DNA of 64,000 nucleotides, taken from positions 103,626 through 167,625 of the forward strand of contig JABDLD010000064.1 of assembly GCA_013001885.1 (NCBI GenBank). Direction: 5' to 3'. A model generated the notes under the pieces. The model was given only the letters and a program-made list of their open reading frames with translations, ran no database searches and was not told where the DNA came from. The stretch is from Lysobacterales bacterium (GTDB lineage: Bacteria; Pseudomonadota; Gammaproteobacteria; Xanthomonadales; SZUA-36). Numbering within the stretch: position 1 is the first letter of the stretch; each line of letters begins with the position of its first letter. Of the stretch, positions 46,849-55,514 are shown in pieces. The translations under genes and the position numbers were made by a program.

Positions 46849-48719
46849 CGGAACAACTCCTGCGAGAGCCAGGCATCGATGACGGCGCGCGCTACGGGCG
46901 CGGCTTCCCTGGAACCGCCTCCGCCGTGCTCCACCACGGCTGCGACCGCGATCGAAGGTTTGTCGTAAGGCGCATAGGCGATAAAAAGCGCGTGGTGACG
47001 CAGATGTGTGGCCGTAGTCTCATCCATGTCCTCGTCCAGGGCCTGTGCGGCGACCTGTGCGGTTCCGCTTTTACCGGCAACCTCGAAGCCGGATTCGGGC
47101 CTGATCGTGCGCGCCGTTCCTTTTTCACCATGAACGACCAACCGCATACCCGCATGCACCAGGTCCCAGTTGGCAGGATCCCTGACCGGCAACAGCGAGC
47201 CCACAGGCGCTTGAATCTTGTCGGCCTGCCGGTCTCCGGCATGCTTGGCTGCATACAACAGACGCGGCTCGAACCGCGTGCCGCCGTTGGCCAGCGTCGC
47301 GACCGCATTGGCGAGCTGAATGGGCGTGACGACATTGAAACCCTGCCCGATTCCGGCAATGACGGTCTCACCGGGATACCAGGGCTGCGAGAGATGGCCT
47401 CTTTTCCACTCACGCGAGGGCAGCACACCGGCATTTTCTCCGAGTAAATCCATTCCCGTAACTGATCCGAATCCGAACTGGGCCAGGTAGTCGTGCATCC
47501 GATCGATACCCAGGTCCAGCGCCAGTTGATAGAAATAAGTGTTCACCGACTGTTCCAGCGCACCCAGCATGTTCACCCAGCCGTGACCGCCTCTTTTCCA
47601 GTCGCGGTATGGCCTTGAAGTACCCGGCAGAAAAAACTGGCCGCTGGAGAAAACGCGGTCATCGGCCGTCACTGCGCCCAGCTCGAGACCCGCCAGACCG
47701 ATAAAAGGTTTCAGCGTCGAGCCCGGTTCATAACCGCCGAGCAGCGGGCGATTGAACAGCGGCCGGCCCGGGGCATTCAGGATGTTTCGGTAATCCTCGC
47801 TGGAAATTCCGTGCACGAACAGGTTGGGGTCAAAAGCCGGTTTGCTGACCATGGCCAGCACCGACCCGTCGTTTGGATCAATGGCCACCACCGCGCCGGG
47901 CCGGTCGCCAAGCGCATCCCACGCGGCCTGCTGGACCTGCACATCCAGCGCCAGGATCAGGTCATTCCCAGGGACCGGGTTTTCCCGATCCAGAACGGTA
48001 AGAACCCGCCCCTGCACGTTGGTCTCGATTCTCTCAATTCCGCTGAGGCCGTGCAGACCGTCTTCGTAGAAACGTTCGATGCCGGCCTTGCCGATGTGCG
48101 TCGTGCCCCGGTAGTTTCCCTCATCCACACGGTTCAGGTCATTCACATCCAGCCGGCCTACATATCCAAGAACATGGGTCAGGAGATCACCGTAGGGATA
48201 ATAACGCGCGAGGTAGGGCACAATTTCCACGCTGTCGAACCGGTGGCGATCCACGGCAAAGCGTGCCATTTCCCTCTCTGTCAGGTTGAATTTCAGCGGC
48301 ACGCTGTCAAAAACCCGGTAACGTTTTCGGTTTTCGGCAAACCGTTCAAAGGCGTCTTCCGGCAGTTCCACAATCCGGCCAAGCGCCTCGATGGTCGCTT
48401 TGAGATCCGCGGTCTTTTCCGGCACCAGTTCCAATCGGTAAGCCGGCCGGTTCTCGGCCACAGGCCTCCCTCTGCGGTCATAGATCAGGCCCCGGTTGGG
48501 CGGCACCGGCACAATCCGGACCTGGTTGTTGATCGATCGCGCAGTAAACTCCTCGTAGCTGATCAACTGCAGATAAACATAACGCAGGCTGAGCAAAAAA
48601 ATGGCGGCCAGGATGATCAGAAACGCCGTCAGCGCGCGGATGCTGAACTGCCGCCCCTCGAGAGCCTGGTCTTTTAACGGTTGGCCGGGCCCGTAGCCGG
48701 TGAGTCGGCGCAGTCTCAC
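46845..48719 (-). CDS. mrdA: penicillin-binding protein 2 (elongation transpeptidase)
   Basis: PBP2 cross-links wall during elongation. 624 residues, E. coli 633. One N-terminal membrane helix (ALTAFLIILAAIFLLSLRYVY), a pedestal domain, and a transpeptidase domain with SxxK at GSTLKPFIG, SxN at SVNTYFYQ and KTG-type KSGTAQVAA. GTG start overlaps the mreD stop. Upstream of rodA, its partner. Confidence 0.96.
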   Translation of the reverse strand: MRLRRLTGYGPGQPLKDQALEGRQFSIRALTAFLIILAAIFLLSLRYVYLQLISYEEFTARSINNQVRIVPVPPNRGLIYDRRGRPVAENRPAYRLELVPEKTADLKATIEALGRIVELPEDAFERFAENRKRYRVFDSVPLKFNLTEREMARFAVDRHRFDSVEIVPYLARYYPYGDLLTHVLGYVGRLDVNDLNRVDEGNYRGTTHIGKAGIERFYEDGLHGLSGIERIETNVQGRVLTVLDRENPVPGNDLILALDVQVQQAAWDALGDRPGAVVAIDPNDGSVLAMVSKPAFDPNLFVHGISSEDYRNILNAPGRPLFNRPLLGGYEPGSTLKPFIGLAGLELGAVTADDRVFSSGQFFLPGTSRPYRDWKRGGHGWVNMLGALEQSVNTYFYQLALDLGIDRMHDYLAQFGFGSVTGMDLLGENAGVLPSREWKRGHLSQPWYPGETVIAGIGQGFNVVTPIQLANAVATLANGGTRFEPRLLYAAKHAGDRQADKIQAPVGSLLPVRDPANWDLVHAGMRLVVHGEKGTARTIRPESGFEVAGKSGTAQVAAQALDEDMDETTATHLRHHALFIAYAPYDKPSIAVAAVVEHGGGGSREAAPVARAVIDAWLSQELFR

Positions 48720-49210
48720 CGGCCCACACGGTGGCGCATGGCGCCGCGATAGCGGTCAAGCAGAAGAAACAGCCACGGCCAGATCAGTGTTCCGATGATC
48801 GGCGGCAGCCAGAACACCAGCGAAGGCAGAGGCTCGCCGCGCAAACTGATGATCCATAGCAGAATGATGCGGTCATTCATCAGCAATGCGAGAACAGAGA
48901 GCGCCTGTTGCCAGGGAGGAAAAAAACGCAGCCGTGCGCGAAAGCGGGTCACCAGGTAAACCATGATCACCATGCTGAGGGCATGCTGGCCGAGTAAGCT
49001 CGCACTGAGCACATCGAGGGCGATCCCGATAGCAAAAGCCAGGCCGAGAGAGATAAGGTCCTGTGTTTCAAGGCACCAGAAAATAATGACCAGGCCAACC
49101 CAGTAGGGCCGCATGTTATCCAGGAAAGGCGGCAACGGGACCAGCGTCAGTACAAACGCGACCACCAATGTCGCCAGGATGACCGAGTAACGATCGCTGC
49201 GGGCGTTCAC
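48716..49210 (-). CDS. mreD: rod shape-determining protein MreD
   Basis: A 164-residue inner membrane protein with about five helices, part of the Rod complex. LVPLPPFLDNMRPYWVGLVIIFWCLET and GIALDVLSASLLGQHALSM are family-like. GTG start overlaps the mreC stop by four bases; stop overlaps mrdA. Confidence 0.92.
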   Translation of the reverse strand: MNARSDRYSVILATLVVAFVLTLVPLPPFLDNMRPYWVGLVIIFWCLETQDLISLGLAFAIGIALDVLSASLLGQHALSMVIMVYLVTRFRARLRFFPPWQQALSVLALLMNDRIILLWIISLRGEPLPSLVFWLPPIIGTLIWPWLFLLLDRYRGAMRHRVGR

Positions 49211-50124
49211 TCGGGTTTTTCTCCTTCCGTTTCCTGCTGCGTTGCCGCAGTATCCGCAACGGGACTATTCGTGGTTTCGTCGTTTTGCACGGCGCTGATC
49301 AACAACACTTCCCTTCCGCGATCCAGCGCCGCCAGCGGCCGCGCCTGCAGTTGTGCGAAAGACAGGCCTTCCTCCCGGTTGATCCGGCTGATGAGGGCAA
49401 CCGGGTATCCCCCGGGGAAGCGATCGCCCAGGCCGGAAGTGACCAGCAGATCGCCTTCCCGTACGTCCGCCTCCCGGGGGACTGTGGGTAAACTCAGACT
49501 GCCGGTTTCTCCCATGCCAAAAGCAACCGTGCGTAAACCGGTGCGATTGATCTGCACCGGAAGAGCGTGATTGGGATCCGATATCAATCGTACCGTCGAA
49601 AAATGCAGATGAACGTCCTCGACCTGGCCCATCACACCCATCCCGTCAATCACCGCCTGTCCCTCGGTGACGCCGTCATCCGAACCTCGGTCAATCAATA
49701 CTTTGTGGGAGAACGGATCAAGATCGACGCGCAGCAATTCAGCAATGCGATATTCAAATTTCTGACCCTGGACGCCTTCGAACAGCGAGCGCAGGCGCCT
49801 ATTTTCCTGCATCAGCGAATCGAGCCGCTGCAGTTCTGCCTTCTGCCCCAGCAACTGTCCCCTGAGCTCCAGGTTTTCCTGTTGCAGGCTGCGCCGCGAC
49901 TGGAACTGCAACAGCAAATCCCGGCCGGCGCGCAGCGGCCATTCGACGGCGTGGTAAACGGGTTCAGCAAGATGCCCGGCAGCGCTGTGCAGGCGCGGGA
50001 CGTAATGACCGCTCTGGTCCATCGCCATCAGGACCACGGCCAACAGGCCGTAAAGCATCAGGCGCGCAGTCTGCCCTCCGGGCCCGAAAAATCGTGATCC
50101 TGTTCCTGGGCTTGTTTTGACCAA
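49207..50124 (-). CDS. mreC: rod shape-determining protein MreC
   Basis: A 305-residue bitopic protein: one membrane helix (LMLYGLLAVVLMAMD), a periplasmic coiled coil (SRRSLQQENLELRGQLLGQK) and two beta domains (VLIDRGSDDGVTEGQAVID, SGLGDRFPGGYPVALIS). MreC links MreB to PBP2. The start appears to be TTG at 50124, eight bases after the mreB stop. The tail is an acidic, disordered stretch. Confidence 0.94.
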   Translation of the reverse strand: MVKTSPGTGSRFFGPGGQTARLMLYGLLAVVLMAMDQSGHYVPRLHSAAGHLAEPVYHAVEWPLRAGRDLLLQFQSRRSLQQENLELRGQLLGQKAELQRLDSLMQENRRLRSLFEGVQGQKFEYRIAELLRVDLDPFSHKVLIDRGSDDGVTEGQAVIDGMGVMGQVEDVHLHFSTVRLISDPNHALPVQINRTGLRTVAFGMGETGSLSLPTVPREADVREGDLLVTSGLGDRFPGGYPVALISRINREEGLSFAQLQARPLAALDRGREVLLISAVQNDETTNSPVADTAATQQETEGEKPE

Positions 50125-50132
50125 ACGCGGTC

Positions 50133-51191
<1,059 letters not shown>

Positions 51192-51446
51192 TTATCCGTT
51201 GAACCACGCAGTGGTTAGACTCGCTAATGTATCAGCAGCGGCGATTGCCCGCAACCCGGAATCCTTGAAAAACCCAGCATTTATGCGCTCTCCCGGCTTT
51301 CGGCCGAGCTCACCAGCTGTGCCGGAGCGGGCCTGGTGCCCCACACTGATATATCACTGGTTACGGTCAAAAATGAATCAAATCCCCCGGTCTCAAGCCA
51401 AATCCGTTAGAATGCGCGCGATCGTATATCACTGCTGGGAAAATTC

Positions 51447-52379
51447 ATGTCCGCCCTAATCTGTGGCTCGCTGGCTTATGACACCATCATGGTGTTTCCG
51501 GATCAATTCAAGCAGCACATTCTGCCTGACAAAGTCCATATCCTTAACGTGGCGTTCCTGGTTCCGGAAATGCGCAAGGAGTTCGGTGGCGTAGCCGGTA
51601 ACATTTCCTACAACCTGCGGCTTTTGGGTGAAAACCCTTACCCCATGGCGACCGTCGGCGACGACTTTGGCCCATACAGCGAGCATCTCGAAAGCCTGGG
51701 AATTTCGCTGAAGTATGTGCGCCACATGGAAGGCGAGTACACGCCCCAGGCGTTCATCACCACAGACATTGACGACAACCAGATCACGGCCTTCCACCCG
51801 GGGGCCATGCAGCACAGCTACCTGAACCGGGTGGCAGACACCGAGGGCATCAGGGTCGGGATCGTGGCTCCCGACAGTAAGAAAGCCATGATCCAGCACA
51901 GCCGGGATTTCGTGAAGGCAGGAATTCCGCACATTTTTGACCCGGGCCAGGGCATCACCCTGTTTGATGGCGACGAATTGAAGCGGTTCATCGAAGAGGC
52001 CACATACATTGTCGTGAACGACTACGAATTCCAGCTGCTGAAGGAAAAAACCGGGCTGGACGGAAACACCATTGCCAACCAGGTAGACGCGATGATCGTG
52101 ACAATGGGGGCGGAAGGTTCGGTGCTGCGAACACGCGAAGGAAAGACCGAGATCAGCCCGGTCGAACCTGAAGGCGTGCAGGACCCAACGGGCTGCGGTG
52201 ACGCCTTCCGGTCCGGCCTGATCTACGGACTGCTCAACGACCTGGACCTGATTACCGCCTGCCAGATCGGATCCGTCATGGGTTCCATCAAGGTCGCGCA
52301 GCAGGGTCCGCAGAACCACAACCCCACGTTCGACGAAATCAAGGACCGGTTTTTCGAGGAATTCGGATACCGTTTTTGA
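51447..52379 (+). CDS. PfkB family carbohydrate/nucleoside kinase
   Basis: A 310-residue ribokinase-like kinase. N-terminal GSLAYDTIMVF, GGVAGNISYNLRLLG (signature 1 region), and DPTGCGDAFRSGLIYG (signature 2 with the catalytic Asp) are clear. The substrate is not evident; such proteins near mreB are usually annotated as adenosine or sugar kinases. ATG at 51447. The stop is 86 bases before the tRNA gene. No terminator is visible between them. Confidence 0.88.
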   Translation: MSALICGSLAYDTIMVFPDQFKQHILPDKVHILNVAFLVPEMRKEFGGVAGNISYNLRLLGENPYPMATVGDDFGPYSEHLESLGISLKYVRHMEGEYTPQAFITTDIDDNQITAFHPGAMQHSYLNRVADTEGIRVGIVAPDSKKAMIQHSRDFVKAGIPHIFDPGQGITLFDGDELKRFIEEATYIVVNDYEFQLLKEKTGLDGNTIANQVDAMIVTMGAEGSVLRTREGKTEISPVEPEGVQDPTGCGDAFRSGLIYGLLNDLDLITACQIGSVMGSIKVAQQGPQNHNPTFDEIKDRFFEEFGYRF

Positions 52380-52388
52380 GCGTCAAGG

Positions 52389-52417
52389 TTGACTTTCAGG
52401 GACCATAGATAGAGAAT
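52389..52417 (+). promoter_or_regulatory. promoter of the CAT-anticodon tRNA gene
   Basis: TTGACT (52389-52394) and GAGAAT (52412-52417) are 17 bases apart, followed by a GC-rich CGCCCC that looks like the discriminator of a stringently controlled stable-RNA promoter. Start of transcription would be near 52424. Confidence 0.5.
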
Positions 52418-52465
52418 TTGCGCCCCGATCGAACGCCACGGCCGTTCGGGAGCAAAACAGATTCC

Positions 52466-52542
52466 GGTGATGTAGCTCAGCTGGTTAGAGCGCGGCACTC
52501 ATAATGCTGAGGTCGGTGGTTCAAGTCCACCCATCACCACCA
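52466..52542 (+). tRNA. tRNA-Met (anticodon CAT)
   Basis: A complete 77-base cloverleaf with encoded CCA. Acceptor stem GGTGATG (52466-52472) pairs with CATCACC (52532-52538), followed by A and CCA. The anticodon stem CGGCA/TGCTG encloses loop CTCATAA with anticodon CAT. The T arm is GGTGG TTCAAGT CCACC. Elongator Met is the most likely; an Ile-CAT tRNA modified by TilS cannot be excluded from sequence alone. It is not the initiator type, as the first acceptor pair is intact. Confidence 0.9.
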
Positions 52543-52545
52543 AAT
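52518..52545 (+). repeat. direct repeat, copy 1 (tRNA 3' end)
   Basis: The T-arm to CCA end of the tRNA plus AAAT, 28 bases beginning GGTTCAAG. An identical copy lies at 52691-52718. Tyrosine integrases often use such tRNA 3' ends as attachment sites. Confidence 0.85.
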
Positions 52546-52578
52546 AAAAAGGGTCCCGAACTGGGACCCTTTTTATTT
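52542..52578. terminator. terminator after the tRNA gene
   Basis: A perfect 16-base inverted repeat, with core GGGTCCC/GGGACCC and A-rich and T-rich flanks, and a five-base loop (52558-52562). It follows the CCA end directly and works on both strands. Confidence 0.88.
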
Positions 52579-52690
52579 GTGGCGCCGGGGGGCTGACACC
52601 GCATTGTTAGCTTCGCAGTTCTTTTTAAAGACACGCTTCGGATGCGGCTCAGGTGTGTTCCTTCGTAAGTGGACCCGTAGTGCGCATCCG

Positions 52691-52718
52691 GGTTCAAGTC
52701 CACCCATCACCACCAAAT
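52691..52718 (+). repeat. direct repeat, copy 2 (tRNA 3' end fragment)
   Basis: Identical to 52518-52545 over 28 bases (GGTTCAAG to CCAAAT). The sequence upstream does not fold into the rest of a tRNA, so it is a 3' fragment, not a second gene. 173 bases separate the copies. Confidence 0.85.
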
Positions 52719-52722
52719 TCCG

Positions 52723-52753
52723 AAAAGGCTTACGATATTTCGTGAGCCTTTTT
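52723..52753. terminator. terminator after the tRNA 3' fragment
   Basis: AAAAGGCTTACGA pairs with TCGTGAGCCTTTT (one G-T pair) around a four-base loop, ending in Ts. It stands in the same position relative to repeat copy 2 as the first terminator does to the tRNA, but its sequence differs. Confidence 0.75.
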
Positions 52754-52771
52754 CAATTGAACCCATCAAAA

Positions 52772-52800
52772 TTGACGCAACTGACCCACGTCATTTAAAT
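52772..52800 (+). promoter_or_regulatory. promoter of the OprB-like gene
   Basis: TTGACG (52772-52777) and TTAAAT (52795-52800) are 17 bases apart. Transcription would begin near 52807, inside the Fur-box-like site. Confidence 0.5.
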
Positions 52801-52806
52801 ACAACT

Positions 52807-52825
52807 GAGAATGGTTATCATTTGT
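52807..52825 (+). promoter_or_regulatory. Fur-box-like operator
   Basis: The 19 bases starting GAGAATGGTTATCATT match the Fur consensus GATAATGATAATCATTATC at 13 positions by eye, including the central TATCATT. It covers the predicted transcription start of the porin gene, where Fur would repress when iron is present. Zur or Mur sites look similar. Confidence 0.55.
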
Positions 52826-52892
52826 ACTTGAAGGACAGATCCCCGGGCATCGTTCCGCTTGCCTGAGCAGGATCGATTCAAGTTACGAAACG

Positions 52893-53945
52893 ATGAAAAC
52901 CATCCACTGGATCCTTGTCGCTGCAGCCGCGCTGGCTGGCGAGCCTGCCGTGTCTGCGGCGCAATCCGAAAATGAATACCCCCTGCTCCAGGTTGAAACG
53001 GGAACGACGCTGATGGCATCGGCCGGCAGCGGAGACGCTATCGAGGACGAAGGCGGCATGGGCTTCGACCTGTTCACTACCCTGCCTGCCGGCCGTGGCG
53101 CGTGGGGCATGCTGCTGGAAGCGGAGACCCATTCCATAGCGAATCACCTGGCCCGGTCGGGCGGCGGCTTTGAGACACATGACGCTTTCCTCAGCGGTGA
53201 GGCCACCCTGGCCGAACTCCACTACACCTTCCCTGCCCTCGGCGGAGAATGGTCGGTCGGCCTGCTCGACAGCAAGGTTCACATCGACGTCAGCGCGGTG
53301 GCTAACGACGACAAGGAGCAGTTCCTGGGCGCCGCCTTCGTCAACAACCCGGCCATCGCGATCCCGGAAAGCGACCTGGGGCTGGCCTACCGGCGGGAAG
53401 CGGGGCCGCGTGCTCCCGGCTTCACCCTGCTGGCGATGACGGGCAAATTCACACCGGCCAACTCCTCTCGATCGGCGCGAGCCGTCTTTCTGGCCGCCGA
53501 AGCATTCAAACCGGTTGGCCCGTTGCTTGTCAGGTTAGGAGCCTGGACCCACGGCTCGACTTTACGCATTCGCGGCAACGCCCGATGGGAAGGAAACGAG
53601 ACCGGGCATTACCTTTCAGTGGACGGCCACGCCTCCGTACTATCCTGGAATCTTCGGGCCGGAAAGGCCGATTTGGCCGGGGAGGTCAAAGAATCTTACT
53701 TCGGGGCGACCCTGCGGATTCCGCTCAGGCAGAGTGAGCTCGGCGTCGGGATAGGACGCAGCGTGCGGAACGGAGCAGCCTTAAGTGGCGAACACGGCAG
53801 CAGTGACTACCTGGAATTGTTCTACCGCTTCACTGCTTTCCAGCGGATCATCATTACTCCGGACATTCAGTTTGAGCGAATCAATGGAATTCACGGTAGG
53901 GAGAATTTGCTGACTGCTCGTGTTCGGTTTCGGGTGGTCTCCTGA
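52893..53945 (+). CDS. OprB-like carbohydrate-type porin
   Basis: A 350-residue outer-membrane barrel candidate. Signal peptide MKTIHWILVAAAALAGEPAVSA, then strands with alternating pattern. The segment LLDSKVHIDVSAVANDDKEQFLGAAFVNNPAIAIP is split here as VGLLDSKVHIDVSAVANDD and EQFLGAAFVNNPAIAIP and resembles OprB-type carbohydrate porins. The usual last Phe is absent; the chain ends RFRVVS. Shorter than typical OprB (about 430). A Fur-box-like site upstream suggests induction when iron is low, unusual for a sugar porin. Confidence 0.62.
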   Translation: MKTIHWILVAAAALAGEPAVSAAQSENEYPLLQVETGTTLMASAGSGDAIEDEGGMGFDLFTTLPAGRGAWGMLLEAETHSIANHLARSGGGFETHDAFLSGEATLAELHYTFPALGGEWSVGLLDSKVHIDVSAVANDDKEQFLGAAFVNNPAIAIPESDLGLAYRREAGPRAPGFTLLAMTGKFTPANSSRSARAVFLAAEAFKPVGPLLVRLGAWTHGSTLRIRGNARWEGNETGHYLSVDGHASVLSWNLRAGKADLAGEVKESYFGATLRIPLRQSELGVGIGRSVRNGAALSGEHGSSDYLELFYRFTAFQRIIITPDIQFERINGIHGRENLLTARVRFRVVS

Positions 53946-54117
53946 GATTAGAAACCAAGCCGACCGTATCATCGTTCGCGGCGGCTCTGGCGAGCGACCT
54001 TTTCATCAGCTGCTCAAACTGGCATTTGATCGAGGTGCGTGCACGAACAGGAAAAGCGCCGCAGAGCAATACCTGGAACGCGATGAATTTCTCTGTTCAG
54101 TCGTGCGTTAAAGATCG

Positions 54118-54564
54118 TCACCGTGATGCTCTGTCCTTTGGTGTCCACGAGGCGCGATACTCCTTTAGCTGAGCGAGCTGAACGTCGGTCATCATATTTT
54201 TCAGCCGAACCAGCATGACCAGGTGGGTGCGTTTGACCTGTTGTTCCAGCCCCATGACCTTGTCGGCCTGGCTGAGCACGGCCTTCTCATCGATGGGCGT
54301 GGACTGCAGCATTTCCGCCAGGCGCTCGCCTTCATCCTTCATCTGCCATCGCAGGTCGAAAACTGCGGACTGTGTTTTTCTCAGTTCTTCCCGGATCGTA
54401 TTTTCCTGCTGTTTATCCAGGTTCAGCTCTGAGCGGTAATTCATGATCAAGTCCGGCGGATACAGCAGTTGCTTGATCGGGTCGGCCGGATCGGCGCTGA
54501 ATCCCGTCAGCGGCATGAGCATGGAGGCGGCGATCGTTAAAAGTATCAGTGTTCTAAATCTCAT
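54118..54564 (-). CDS. Spy/CpxP-like periplasmic protein
   Basis: A 148-residue exported helical protein: signal peptide MRFRTLILLTIAASMLMPL with cleavage near GFSA; the mature part is almost all charged helix (LNLDKQQENTIREELRKTQ and VMGLEQQVKRTHLVMLVRL), ending in an LTxxQ-like MTDVQLAQLKEY, a feature of the Spy/CpxP/CnrX group. These act as chaperones or metal sensors in the periplasm. ATG 54564 has GGAGG upstream; it overlaps the preceding gene by 11 bases, so the sigma/anti-sigma/Spy-like genes form one unit. Confidence 0.72.
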   Translation of the reverse strand: MRFRTLILLTIAASMLMPLTGFSADPADPIKQLLYPPDLIMNYRSELNLDKQQENTIREELRKTQSAVFDLRWQMKDEGERLAEMLQSTPIDEKAVLSQADKVMGLEQQVKRTHLVMLVRLKNMMTDVQLAQLKEYRASWTPKDRASR

Positions 54565-54952
54565 CGGAAAGGTCCTCCGGGATGTCGTATTGTGGGAATT
54601 GGAAGTCAAAATCGGGCGTTGTCCGGGCCAGTTCGAACCACGGCGTATCGAGTAAAAAGTCAGTCGGCATTTCCAGGGCTGCGGCCAGGGCCGCTTCTTC
54701 AGTTGAGGGCAGAGCCGTTTCTGCCGTTGCAGGTATGGTCTGATCGCGACCCGGGTTCAAAAATACCGCGATTATTGCGACCAGCACGACGGCAGACATC
54801 GCGAACTGCATCGCCGGTCGAAACCGCCTGCGCGGCTCCACCTGGGGGACTCCGGCCAGTGATCGGCGGAAGTCCGGAGCTGCCTGCGTTTCAATTTCCC
54901 GCAAATGCCGGAAGTCGGCCTTCAGTTGGTTTTCATTCAGTGGTTCAGTCAT
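54554..54952 (-). CDS. putative anti-sigma factor (single-pass membrane protein)
   Basis: A 132-residue protein with a cytoplasmic N-terminal ~50 residues, one membrane helix (AMQFAMSAVVLVAIIAVFL, about 47-65) and a periplasmic acidic tail (TPDFDFQFPQYDIPEDLSD). It has no clear family motif. Its position, start overlapping the ECF sigma gene by eight bases, and its topology make an anti-sigma role likely, but that is inference. Confidence 0.6.
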   Translation of the reverse strand: MTEPLNENQLKADFRHLREIETQAAPDFRRSLAGVPQVEPRRRFRPAMQFAMSAVVLVAIIAVFLNPGRDQTIPATAETALPSTEEAALAAALEMPTDFLLDTPWFELARTTPDFDFQFPQYDIPEDLSDEI

Positions 54953-55472
54953 TGCCTGTTGTTCCCTGTTCGGCCTTCCTCAACATGAGTGCCAGGTTCT
55001 GTTTGCCCCGGGCGTAGTGCGTGCGGGCGCTGCCGATCGACATGCCCAGCAGCGCGGCAACCTGTTCGATGGTCATCTCGTGGTAGAAGGCCAGTTGTAA
55101 CACTTCCGACTGCCGACGCGAGAGCCGTGTCATGCCGTCCACCAGCTTTTTTGAGCGAGCCGAGTAATCGATCGCACTTTCCGGGCCGGGTACATCCGCC
55201 TCCAGGCTGCGCACAAAGAACAGCTTCAGCAGTCTGTGCCGCACCGCATGCCGGCGCCGCCGTTCCGCAGCCGTGAGGCGCACGACGCCAAACAGCCAGG
55301 TGCGAAAGCTCGACCGCCCATCGAATTCAGCGCGCCCCTCCAGAACTTTCACATACGCCAGTTGCATCACATCCTCGGCTTCGCTGCGGTTACGACCGCA
55401 ACAAGCCAGCGCCCAGCCGAAAGTTTCCGGGTGAAGGCGCTGCAGCTCAGTTTCAATCTGGTCACGTTCCAT
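54945..55472 (-). CDS. ECF-type RNA polymerase sigma factor
   Basis: A 175-residue sigma-70 family protein with region 2 (RNRSEAEDVMQLAYVKVLEG, FDGRSSFRTWLFGVVRL) and region 4 (LSRRQSEVLQLAFYHEMTIEQVAA split across LLGMSIGSARTHYARG). Such small sigmas answer extracytoplasmic signals. It lies 42 bases after the DUF1501 stop and overlaps the putative anti-sigma gene. Target promoters cannot be read here. Confidence 0.9.
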   Translation of the reverse strand: MERDQIETELQRLHPETFGWALACCGRNRSEAEDVMQLAYVKVLEGRAEFDGRSSFRTWLFGVVRLTAAERRRRHAVRHRLLKLFFVRSLEADVPGPESAIDYSARSKKLVDGMTRLSRRQSEVLQLAFYHEMTIEQVAALLGMSIGSARTHYARGKQNLALMLRKAEQGTTGND

Positions 55473-55514
55473 CAGCCTTTATTTAACCATGTGCGACAGG
55501 GTCCAGCCGCCTCG

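Larger units (their letters stand above)
52579..52892. other. intergenic region with tRNA scar, second terminator and Fur-type promoter
   Basis: Between the tRNA terminator and the porin gene. 52579-52690 has no supported gene. Then come a 28-base copy of the tRNA 3' end, a second terminator, and a promoter with a Fur-box-like sequence at its start. No integrase fragment was recognised here. Confidence 0.5.

Noticed and set aside
52579..52718. Second complete tRNA gene
   Set aside because: Only the T-arm to CCA part is present; the upstream bases do not form an acceptor, D or anticodon arm that fits.
53920..54111. 63-codon open frame on plus after the porin gene
   Set aside because: No ribosome site, no family likeness, and it begins inside the porin gene in another frame.
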